A DNA stretch of 7,037 nt from Syntrophaceae bacterium UBA2210 (GTDB lineage Bacteria; Desulfobacterota; Syntrophia; Syntrophales; UBA2210). Under the pieces are notes generated by a model. It had not been told where the DNA came from. It searched no databases and saw only the letters and a program-made list of their open reading frames with translations. Position 1 is the stretch's first letter; each line of letters opens with the position of its first letter. The position numbers were made by a program, and so were the translations under genes. Below are positions 1 through 5,273 of the stretch, piece by piece. The DNA lies in NCBI GenBank assembly GCA_002327865.1, contig DCUQ01000046.1, positions 3,075 to 10,111 of the forward strand, written 5' to 3'.

Positions 1-241
1 AATCCTGCCGCCCCGACCAGTAATTTTCTGTAATTTTGTGCTATTGTTCCTCGATTGAGGAATATGGAGTTAGTAATTAGGCACTTGACATGGATCGTGT
101 ATACTTTTGAACAGCTGCGACCAGGGGGGGGTGAGGCGAAGAGGATGCGAGGTTCACGTAATACGGGAAACATGGTTCTTATGACTCTCTTACAGTTATA
201 TTAAGAAAATTGCTTTATCCATAGAATCAGGAGGCAATAAG

Positions 242-1141
242 ATGAAAAAATCATTTTGTTTTTTACTGGCAGCGGCGTTTGTTATCTTTGTTGTGTCCCT
301 CTTACATTCACAGGTTCATGCGGCGACATATCAGCTTACGGACAATTCATATCTGGATTGGTCTCCTCAGATAAACGATTCCGGGTATGTTGTATGGGAA
401 GAAAATGATGGCAATGATTTTGAGATATTTCTTTATAATGGTACAGACACTATACAACTGACGGACAATAATTATGACGACAGGTCTCCTCAGATAAACG
501 ATTCCGGGTACGTTGTCTGGTATGGACACGATGGTACCGATTACGAAATTTTTCTTTACAACAGCACAACAGTTACACAGCTTACAAACAATTCATATCA
601 TGACATGTCTCCCCAGATAAACGATTCCGGGTATGTTGTCTGGCATGGAGCCTACAATGACTCTGATCACGAGATATTTCTCTACAACGGTGCAATCACG
701 ACGCGGCTTACGGACAATTCATATAGTGAATACTATCCTCAGATAAATAATGACGGGTATGTTGTCTGGTATGGACAAGTAAATGACCCTTATTCAGAGA
801 TATTTCTCTATAACGGTACAACCACGATACAGCTTACGGACAATGATTACAATGATACGGATCCCCAGATAAACGATGACGGGTATGTTGTCTGGTTTGA
901 AGGAATCGAAGGTGATACCGATTTTGAGATATTCCTTTATAACGGTACGGACACGATACAACTGACGGACAATGATTATGATGATTGGGGGAATCCTCAG
1001 ATAAATGATTACGGGTACGTTGTCTGGGCTGGAGGGGATAGCAAGTCCGAGGATATCTTCCTCTACGAACCTGATTCCGAAGACGAAGATGATAAAGGGT
1101 GCTTCATCTCAACGGCCTGCGGGCTTCGTATGGCAAGATAA
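242..1141 (+). CDS. Secreted six-repeat TolB-like beta-propeller protein with shortened CFI-box C-terminus
   Basis: The 299-residue product begins with a Sec signal peptide: KK, a hydrophobic run at residues 5-21, and probable cleavage after VHA at 27. Residues 31 to about 280 hold six repeats of 41-43 residues. Each begins QLTDN, continues with PQIND(S/D)GYVVW, and ends with EIFLYNG. This matches the WD40-like/TolB (PD40) blade pattern, and six blades suggest one complete propeller outside the cytoplasm. An acidic linker (DSEDEDD) leads to GCFISTACGLRMAR at the very end. This resembles the 'CFI box' (CFIATACYGS-like) found at C-termini of many deltaproteobacterial exported proteins, but the usual Tyr is missing and the usual downstream tail is absent. 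The start is well supported: AGGAGG at 229-234, 7 nt before ATG. A strong terminator follows, so it is probably monocistronic. Ligand and function are unknown. The fold assignment rests on motif pattern only. Confidence 0.88.
   Translation: MKKSFCFLLAAAFVIFVVSLLHSQVHAATYQLTDNSYLDWSPQINDSGYVVWEENDGNDFEIFLYNGTDTIQLTDNNYDDRSPQINDSGYVVWYGHDGTDYEIFLYNSTTVTQLTNNSYHDMSPQINDSGYVVWHGAYNDSDHEIFLYNGAITTRLTDNSYSEYYPQINNDGYVVWYGQVNDPYSEIFLYNGTTTIQLTDNDYNDTDPQINDDGYVVWFEGIEGDTDFEIFLYNGTDTIQLTDNDYDDWGNPQINDYGYVVWAGGDSKSEDIFLYEPDSEDEDDKGCFISTACGLRMAR
332..1069 (+). repeat. Six tandem ~123-129 bp coding repeats
   Basis: Repeat units begin at 332, 455, 578, 704, 830 and 959, giving unit lengths of 123, 123, 126, 126 and 129 bp; the sixth runs to about 1069. 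The block encoding PQIND.GYVVW is nearly identical at DNA level, with only scattered third-base and Ser/Asp changes. The length variation falls in the loop between the GYVVW and EIFLYN strands. The similarity suggests recent internal duplication or gene conversion. Confidence 0.85.
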
Positions 1142-1172
1142 ATAAATAAACATAGAAACTCTTTCAACTAAT

Positions 1173-1208
1173 AAAAAGGCAAAACCATTATCCGGGTTTT
1201 GCCTTTTT
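1173..1208 (+). terminator. Strong intrinsic (probably bidirectional) terminator
   Basis: AAAAAGGCAAAACC (1173-1186) is perfectly complementary to GGTTTTGCCTTTTT (1195-1208), with an 8-nt loop. The stem is flanked by A-rich and T-rich tracts, so it can act on either strand. It lies 31 nt after the stop of the repeat protein. On the minus strand it lies downstream of the HD-GYP remnant. Confidence 0.9.
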
Positions 1209-1329
1209 ATTCCAAAACGGCTGAGAATTACTGATTGTAGTTTTGTATGTGAGATCATAAAGATGAAAGCAAGCAGTCAGTTCATATCAACGACATATTA
1301 TGCCTGATTATCGATAAGAAATAGAGAAT

Positions 1330-1764
1330 TTATACGCTTGCCTCGAAGGTGAATCCTTCTTCCCGAAAAAGCGCGATACAGATTTGTGCCACGGAAGCGT
1401 CATATACCCGTCCGGCACCGGTTTGAATTTCCTTTAGTGCCGCTTCGATTCCCAGGGAAGGGCGATACGGCCGGTGCGACGCCATGGCCTCGACGACGTC
1501 TGCAACGGCGACAATCTTTGCCTCCATCATGATATCTTTTTCCCTGAGACCCTGCGGGTAGCCGCTCCCGTCGAGCCGTTCATGGTGTTGATGAACGATA
1601 TCGGCAATAGGCCATGGAAAGTCGATTTCCTTTAATAATTGATAGCCCATTCGAGGATGATCCTTGATCAGCTCGAATTCTGTTGAGCTCAGTTTCGACG
1701 GTTTGCTTAAGATCTCCGCCGGGATATTGATTTTACCGGCATCGTGAATTGAAGCGGCAAACTT
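1330..1764 (-). pseudogene. 3' remnant of an HD-GYP domain phosphodiesterase gene
   Basis: Reading the minus strand from 1764 gives KFAASIHDAGKINIPAEIL and then continues through DHPRMG, HHERLDGSGYPQGL and VADVVEAMASHRPYRP to a TAA at 1330-1332. These are the metal-binding and signature segments of HD-GYP domains, which hydrolyse cyclic di-GMP: the HD pair, the downstream His residues, HHExxDGxGYP and a later Asp. The homologous frame is immediately preceded by TAA (1765-1767) and TGA (1768-1770), with no start in the conserved N-terminal part. The first in-frame ATG is at 1650, after the HD motif, so translation from it would lack essential ligands. The sensor or receiver region and the first HD-GYP helices are gone, and the sequence beyond 1770 shows no HD-GYP match in the frames I read. 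It is most likely a decayed fragment. A sequencing frameshift cannot be excluded but would not explain the missing upstream homology. Confidence 0.8.
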
Positions 1765-1849
1765 TTATCATAGCCATTGATTATCAGAAAATACGACAGA
1801 ATAAGGGCTGCCCTGAACTGAATATTTGTAATATGTTGCAGTACTTTTG

Positions 1850-1900
1850 CCTGAGCCAATCGATAAACGATGCATTGTATATATTGACAACGTGCTCAGG
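1850..1900. repeat. 7-bp inverted repeat in the gene-free stretch 1765-1973
   Basis: CCTGAGC (1850-1856) and GCTCAGG (1894-1900) are perfectly complementary, 37 nt apart. They lie in the ~200-bp AT-rich interval between the HD-GYP remnant and the ArsC-like gene. Apart from this and a weak promoter candidate, I see no gene in the interval. The arms are short and may be chance. Confidence 0.35.
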
Positions 1901-1912
1901 GACTAGTAGCCT
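1884..1912 (+). promoter_or_regulatory. Weak sigma70-like promoter candidate for the selenoprotein gene
   Basis: A perfect TTGACA (-35) at 1884-1889 is followed, after 17 nt, by TAGCCT at 1907-1912. That matches only three of six -10 positions. It is correctly placed about 60 nt upstream of the start codon at 1974. Confidence 0.25.
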
Positions 1913-1973
1913 CTAAACAAGGAACAACACATTTAGATAGAAAACATTTTATAAACCGGTGGAAAGGAGAGAA

Positions 1974-2324
1974 ATGACCATGAAAGTAGATTTTTACTGC
2001 TGGGTATCTTGAAGCACTTGCCGCAAAGCGAGAGAGTTTCTCTTGCAGAAAGGGGTTGAAGTAAACTATCACGACTTCTTCAAGGACCCTTTTAGTCGAA
2101 CGGAAATTGAAAACCTGCTTCAGGGAAAGCCGGTTTCTAAGATGTTCAATTTTCGAAGTCCCAGCTTTAAGAAAATGGGTTTGGAGGAGGGTGTCTTGAC
2201 CGATGATGAACTCATGGAACTCATTCTGAATGAACCTCGCCTTATTCGCCGCCCCGTTGTCCGTATCGGCGGAAATGTATATTTCGGAGCCAACAGTAAA
2301 GTTCTGGCGGAGATCGTCACATAA
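1974..2324 (+). CDS. ArsC-family thioredoxin-fold selenoprotein (TGA at 2010 read as Sec)
   Basis: From ATG 1974 (or ATG 1980, giving MKVDFYCW) one frame runs to TAA at 2322-2324, interrupted only by TGA at 2010-2012. The product is 116 or 114 residues, a normal length for the family. Around the TGA it reads YCWVS-U-STCRKAREFLLQ. The U falls exactly where ArsC/Spx-like proteins have the first Cys of CxxC followed by RKA, so the active site would be UxxC. Downstream, conserved family features follow on both sides of the loop: GVEVNYHDFFKDPF, FNFRSPSFK and PRLIRRPVVRIGG, including the Arg-Pro (cis-Pro) segment. A Shine-Dalgarno AAAGGAG at 1963-1969 sits 4 nt before 1974 and 10 nt before 1980. 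A plain ORF caller would start at TTG 2043 and lose the active site. Role: a predicted cytoplasmic selenol/thiol oxidoreductase. The arsenate substrate is not established. Alternative: a nonsense-mutated pseudogene, less likely given the SECIS-like hairpin and intact frame. Confidence 0.85.
2010..2012 (+). other. Recoded UGA (selenocysteine codon)
   Basis: The in-frame TGA corresponds to residue 11 counted from ATG 1980, or 13 from ATG 1974. It replaces the catalytic Cys of the CxxC motif, and the resolving Cys follows three residues later (U-S-T-C). Homology continues without a gap across it. Confidence 0.82.
2028..2046 (+). promoter_or_regulatory. Bacterial SECIS-like stem-loop
   Basis: GCGAGAGA (2028-2035) pairs with TCTCTTGC (2039-2046) over eight base pairs, one of them G-U, closing a GUU loop (2036-2038). 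Known bacterial SECIS elements lie just 3' of the UGA inside the coding region. They have a small apical loop with a G in its first two positions, roughly 16-37 nt from the UGA. Here 23 nt separate UGA and loop, and the loop starts with GU. The hairpin also encodes the conserved KAREFLLQ helix. SelB binding is inferred. Confidence 0.75.
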
Positions 2325-2391
2325 TATTTCAGACTAGTTTTTGGCTTGGGAAAATGATTATTTGTTAACCTGTTTGCCGATTTTCTGACTG

Positions 2392-3270
2392 CTACCTCTC
2401 GTGATCGTAGGCAGGCCGCCGCTCGAACTGAAGTTTACTTTCTTTCTGCTCCGGATAAAATTCTCTCTGCCCATGGTTCGACTGCTCCTCCCGGGGCTTT
2501 TCAGAATGAATCTTTTCCCCGGTATGCTGTACTTCGGGCCGCTGTCCAACCTGGGGTTTCTGCGGCGGATTAATCTGTTTTTCTCTTCCGGACTGTCCCT
2601 GTTGAAATTTCTGTACCGGTTTTTCTCTCTGAGGATTCTTGTCTTGAAATCGTTTATCAGGCTGGTCAATCTCAGGTTGATGTCTCAACGGGGGATTGTA
2701 ACGCTGATCGGGCTGTTCTTTCTGAGGCTGTCTCTTATAATATTCATTTTGTTTCTGTTGTATTAACCCCTGCTTCTGTTGTTGTGACCGAGGTTGATAG
2801 TTTTCTACACCCCAGGTCCCCCGTTTTTCCCAATGCCTGTCATCCTGCCAACTCTTCCAGTGCTGTTTAAGTTTGTGATGGGGAATCCTTTCATAGTTCC
2901 AGTTGTGCCCGTACCAGTTATGATTTCTGTAGCAGTTTCTCCAGCCCACGAAAAAATCAAAATAGAAACTCGGAACGGCATTATAGTAATACCAGTCATG
3001 GTCGTAATACCTTGAGCGATACCAGCGGTTATTCCATGAACGCCACCACCATCCATCCCAGAAATACAAATCGAAATTTATGTCGGGGACAGCGTAAACG
3101 TAATACGTATCGGGAATCACTATAACGTGGGGGGGACCATTGAACTCAATCGGCGGCGGTTCACCGTAATTTTGATCATAATAAACCGGTTCGGGACCAA
3201 CGTAGCAGCCTTGTAGAAACAGGAACAGCAATATTACGGCAAATACTTTTGACATTTTTATCTTGTCCAT
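2392..3270 (-). CDS. Aromatic-rich lipoprotein with long charged low-complexity tail
   Basis: The 292-residue product has a type II signal peptide: MDKIKMSK, a hydrophobic run at 9-19, and lipobox LQGC with the lipidated Cys at 22. Position +2 is Tyr, so there is no Asp inner-membrane retention signal. Residues 23 to about 160 are very rich in Trp, Tyr and Phe, for example FWDGWWWRSWNNRWYRSRYY, with one internal Cys, and look like a compact conserved domain. Residues ~165-292 are Gln/Lys/Pro/Glu-rich, without hydrophobic content, and probably disordered. I recall aromatic-rich lipoproteins of this type as uncharacterised proteins in Deltaproteobacteria, but I cannot name a Pfam family. The start at 3270 has a weak AAAGG about 8 nt upstream. 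The Met at residue 6 is a possible alternative. It lies 154 nt downstream of the small exported-protein gene on the same strand, so co-transcription is possible. Function is unknown. Confidence 0.82.
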   Translation of the reverse strand: MDKIKMSKVFAVILLFLFLQGCYVGPEPVYYDQNYGEPPPIEFNGPPHVIVIPDTYYVYAVPDINFDLYFWDGWWWRSWNNRWYRSRYYDHDWYYYNAVPSFYFDFFVGWRNCYRNHNWYGHNWNYERIPHHKLKQHWKSWQDDRHWEKRGTWGVENYQPRSQQQKQGLIQQKQNEYYKRQPQKEQPDQRYNPPLRHQPEIDQPDKRFQDKNPQREKPVQKFQQGQSGREKQINPPQKPQVGQRPEVQHTGEKIHSEKPREEQSNHGQREFYPEQKESKLQFERRPAYDHER

Positions 3271-3424
3271 GGCTTTTACCTTTTCCCTTATATGAACGTC
3301 TTATGTAGTCCGTCATGAAACAAGTTTTTCAGCCAAAAGAATTTTGCCATATTTTATGCTTTCTTCGAAGCTGCTTCTTATTTTGCCGTTACGCTGAAAC
3401 TGTTTCGCCTCAATGATCCGTTAT

Positions 3425-3760
3425 CTATCGATGCCGATGGTCCTGTCGATGGTGCGGGGGAATCTGGTGTCTTCGATAATCCCAATGACCGTGTCTTTTT
3501 TGAGGTACATACCGATAGTGAGGCGGATTCATATGACGAGTATAAACGTAAACCGGTCCGGGCGGATAATAAACCCGAATGGGAGGGGGAGCATTATAAA
3601 CATACGCGCAACATGGATCAGTTGCTTCGGCAATGACAGTTCCCATGATAATACCTCCAACAATCGCTAACGGCACCCATTCATCACCAGCTTCACTCTG
3701 CTTCGGTACAGCCAAACCCAGCATTAAAACTGCCAGTACGATAACTATAAAACGTTTCAT
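3425..3760 (-). CDS. Small exported protein with glycine-rich hydrophobic segment and Tyr/His-rich tail
   Basis: The chosen start at 3760 gives a 111-residue protein. The ATG is preceded by a full AAGGAGGT (3768-3775) at 7-nt spacing, whereas the longer frame from 3799 would place this Shine-Dalgarno inside the gene. A signal peptide (MKRF, hydrophobic 3-18, cleavage likely after QSEA at 24) is followed by a second apolar stretch at 30-46 containing GGIIMG, reminiscent of glycine-zipper segments. Next come an adjacent Cys pair at 50-51, a Pro/Tyr-rich part (PPGPVYVY) and a basic, His-rich end (HHRQDHRHR) that could bind metal or simply be disordered. I do not recognise a named family. Similar small envelope proteins occur in Deltaproteobacteria. 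It lies upstream of the aromatic-rich lipoprotein on the same strand, so both may serve the envelope. Confidence 0.75.
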   Translation of the reverse strand: MKRFIVIVLAVLMLGLAVPKQSEAGDEWVPLAIVGGIIMGTVIAEATDPCCAYVYNAPPPIRVYYPPGPVYVYTRHMNPPHYRYVPQKRHGHWDYRRHQIPPHHRQDHRHR

Positions 3761-3767
3761 GAGTAAC

Positions 3768-3775
3768 ACCTCCTT
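3768..3775 (-). promoter_or_regulatory. Perfect Shine-Dalgarno fixing the start at 3760
   Basis: On the minus strand AAGGAGGT lies 7 nt before ATG at 3760-3758. It is the best ribosome-binding site in the window and rules against the upstream in-frame ATG at 3799. Confidence 0.85.
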
Positions 3776-3824
3776 TGGTTCTTCAGACGTTCGGTTCAAA
3801 TTTAAAGTTTACATGACCTGTTAT

Positions 3825-3846
3825 AATAAGTGATAGCTATCTTATT
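3825..3846. promoter_or_regulatory. Operator-like dyad between divergent genes
   Basis: AATAAG (3825-3830) and CTTATT (3841-3846) are complementary and flank the palindrome ATAGCTAT (3833-3840), with a two-base asymmetry (TG) on the left. GATAGCTATC (3832-3841) is a perfect 10-bp palindrome on its own. The element sits in the divergent intergenic region, 65 nt upstream of the gene starting at 3760 (-) and 71 nt upstream of the gene starting at 3918 (+). A regulator-binding role is inferred from symmetry and position only. Confidence 0.35.
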
Positions 3847-3917
3847 TTTGCTATCTACCCGCAGCCTCTGATCAATATATTGAAATAAAGAAAATTTTTG
3901 ATTATTATGCAACTATT

Positions 3918-4382
3918 ATGAACGTAAAGCTGATCATAATCCTGTTGGTTGGTATCCTGGCAGTCATAATACTCGTGACAAGGCTTGCCGGCGGTCGTTA
4001 CGGGAAGCTCTATCCCGGTCAGAACGTCCTTGGATCCGATGCCCCTTTCCGAGTCGACCCGGAGAAGCATTATTACGTCAGTGGACCTGATTTATATCCC
4101 AACGCTTTACTGGGCCTGAACAAGGACTGGGTGTTGAAATCCGATTTATGGAAAAAAAGGGAACTTGACGATGTAGGAATGAAAGAACTCGTTTTAAACA
4201 TGCAGGACAGAGCAATGGAAAAGTCGCTTTTTCTTCATGAATTCGATGTCCTCGATGATCGGGGGATGAAGATCGGTGATTGGTATTATATAATGGGCCT
4301 GCACATCGTGATAAAAATTCTGGAAGAGAAGAAAGTTTCCATTACGACACCACCCATTGATATATACACGGTGACTAAGTAG
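3918..4382 (+). CDS. Membrane-anchored conserved protein of unknown function
   Basis: The 154-residue product has one N-terminal membrane segment (residues 4-21, IIILLVGILAVIILVT-like) without a clear cleavage site, so it probably remains anchored with a soluble domain on one face. The soluble part carries distinctive motifs: YGKLYPGQNV near 28-37, YYVSGPDLYPNALLGL near 52-67, DLWKKREL near 76-83, MQDRA, and DDRGMKIGDWYYI near 113-125. I recall similar unannotated proteins in Deltaproteobacteria, but no function. There is no good Shine-Dalgarno: the 40 nt upstream are A/T-rich. The start rests on the hydrophobic N-terminus and the lack of an upstream in-frame ATG. It is divergent from the small exported-protein gene. 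No terminator is evident downstream; CGGGG/CCCCG at 4413-4434 lacks a T-tract. Confidence 0.75.
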   Translation: MNVKLIIILLVGILAVIILVTRLAGGRYGKLYPGQNVLGSDAPFRVDPEKHYYVSGPDLYPNALLGLNKDWVLKSDLWKKRELDDVGMKELVLNMQDRAMEKSLFLHEFDVLDDRGMKIGDWYYIMGLHIVIKILEEKKVSITTPPIDIYTVTK

Positions 4383-4520
4383 AGAATGTCGAAAGGCATG
4401 GAACCATCTCTCCGGGGGAAATATCAACTCCCCGCGTAGTTGGCAAATTGATTTTCCCGAAGCCGAGCGTATTTCTTGTAAAAAACATTTGATAAGCGCC
4501 CAACTATAATCGCTTTAGAA

Positions 4521-5069
4521 TCACATTTTCCGGCTGCGAAAGATTTTCGGGATCAGGATGGGTGTTCTTCTTTTATAATCCATGTATTCTTCGCCGAGGC
4601 GTTTTTCCAGTTCCGGTTCCTCGATCAGTTTGAATTCCAGGATGCTTAAGACCATGAATGCCGGGGTGAAAACAAACAGGAGGGATAAAGACCCCATGAG
4701 AAAAGCGAGCGCGAAGAAGATTAAGAATACGCCCGACAGCATGGGGTTTCTGACGCAGGCGTAGGGACCGGTATCGACAAGCTTTGCGGGCGGGCTGACA
4801 GGTACGGGAGTTCCGCTCGCCTTCGCGAAATGCAGTACCGACCATAACCACAGAAAAACACCAATCGCGAGCAGAGGTAAGGAGACTACATAATTCCAGG
4901 GATATCGAAGGGGTAGGGGAAGACTGAAGAATGCATCGACTCTCAATGCGAGAAATATTGTCAGCAGGATAAGTAAGAGGAAAAATGCGGCGAAGACCGG
5001 TATAAGAAGCATCCGGATGTACTTTTCTCCTGTTACAATCCGGTAGATAAAATCGACGATTCTTTTCAT
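4521..5069 (-). CDS. Isoprenylcysteine carboxyl methyltransferase (ICMT)-family membrane protein
   Basis: The 182-residue product has hydrophobic segments at about 19-43, 60-80 and 112-146. The C-terminal half carries the ICMT/phospholipid-methyltransferase-like signature: SGTPVPVSPPAKLVDTGPY at 85-103, VRNPML at 106-111, and the closing EEPELEKRLGEEYMDY at 150-165. In characterised relatives these bind S-adenosylmethionine and the membrane-embedded acceptor. Bacteria generally lack protein prenylation, so the substrate is probably a lipid or other small hydrophobic molecule. I would not assign the eukaryotic reaction. An AGGA lies 9 nt upstream of the start. The gene is divergent from tetR with 204 nt between the starts, so the TetR protein might also control it. 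A 200-aa frame overlapping on the same strand is a shadow without family motifs. Confidence 0.88.
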   Translation of the reverse strand: MKRIVDFIYRIVTGEKYIRMLLIPVFAAFFLLLILLTIFLALRVDAFFSLPLPLRYPWNYVVSLPLLAIGVFLWLWSVLHFAKASGTPVPVSPPAKLVDTGPYACVRNPMLSGVFLIFFALAFLMGSLSLLFVFTPAFMVLSILEFKLIEEPELEKRLGEEYMDYKRRTPILIPKIFRSRKM

Positions 5070-5185
5070 GTCCTGGTTTTCCTGGTTCTTTAAACCGATG
5101 ATTCCCGTTTATCACGCCCGAAACCGGCAGGTCAACAAGATGGTTATTCAGGCACATCACCTTCGAGGATTTCACTGTATAACAT

Positions 5186-5205
5186 TTTTATCTCATCAGA
5201 TAAAA
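5186..5205. promoter_or_regulatory. Perfect 8-bp dyad upstream of tetR
   Basis: TTTTATCT (5186-5193) and AGATAAAA (5198-5205) are perfectly complementary around CATC. The dyad lies in the divergent ICMT/tetR intergenic region, ending 5 nt before the -35 hexamer of the tetR promoter candidate. It is AT-rich, with no following T-tract, so an operator is more plausible than a terminator. Confidence 0.4.
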
Positions 5206-5209
5206 CCTC

Positions 5210-5238
5210 TTGACAATTGCAAAATAAATGACTAGTGT
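5210..5238 (+). promoter_or_regulatory. Candidate tetR promoter
   Basis: A consensus TTGACA (5210-5215) is followed after 17 nt by TAGTGT (5233-5238). That -10 keeps the key T, A and final T but is otherwise weak. It lies about 36 nt upstream of the preferred tetR start, suiting a gene whose expression is autoregulated. Confidence 0.4.
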
Positions 5239-5257
5239 TCATGTTTGACTAACGGTC
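5228..5257. promoter_or_regulatory. Possible TetR operator region
   Basis: Overlapping and just following the candidate -10 are ATGA/TCAT (5228-5231 and 5239-5242), GAC/GTC within GACTAACGGTC (5247-5257), and two direct copies of TGACTA 17 bp apart (5229 and 5246). TetR regulators commonly bind short GAC...GTC-type palindromes over their own promoter. Symmetry here is imperfect, so this is a tentative call. Confidence 0.35.
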
Positions 5258-5263
5258 GGAAAT

Positions 5264-5268
5264 GAGGG
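5264..5268 (+). promoter_or_regulatory. Ribosome-binding site favouring the tetR start at 5274
   Basis: GAGGG lies 5 nt before ATG 5274. ATG 5262 has only GGA directly adjacent, and ATG 5271 would leave just 2 nt, so 5274 is preferred. Codons 5262-5273 would add four residues. Confidence 0.5.
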
Positions 5269-5273
5269 CGATG

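Noticed and set aside
47..62. TTCCTC/GAGGAA hairpin as a terminator of an upstream gene
   Set aside because: The stem is only 6 bp and no T-tract follows on either strand.
85..105. TTGACA and TATACT as a promoter for the repeat-protein gene
   Set aside because: Both hexamers are good, but the spacing is only 9 nt instead of about 17. Neither has an acceptable partner at the right distance.
64..204. 46-codon plus-strand frame in the leader region
   Set aside because: GAGG is only 3 nt from the ATG, the product has no recognisable feature, and the frame crosses a G-run. There is not enough support for a gene.
2043..2324. A 93-codon frame starting at TTG 2043 as the complete gene
   Set aside because: The same frame continues upstream with strong family similarity and a Shine-Dalgarno before 1974/1980. 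Starting at 2043 would remove the active site; the TGA at 2010 explains the apparent break.
2401..2766. Plus-strand 121-codon hydrophobic frame
   Set aside because: Antisense to the low-complexity Gln/Lys/Pro tail of the lipoprotein; its Leu/Phe richness is the complement of those codons.
3425..3799. Longer 124-residue start for the small exported protein
   Set aside because: The perfect AAGGAGGT at 3768-3775 would fall inside the gene, and the signal peptide only makes sense starting at 3760.
4413..4434. CGGGG/CCCCG hairpin downstream of the membrane-anchored protein as terminator
   Set aside because: Five base pairs, a 12-nt loop and no following T-run; too weak to call.
4573..5175. 200-codon minus-strand frame overlapping the ICMT-like gene
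   Set aside because: It lies over the ICMT-like gene in another frame, has no recognisable domain, membrane pattern or ribosome-binding site, and is Arg/Cys/His-rich as shadow frames often are.
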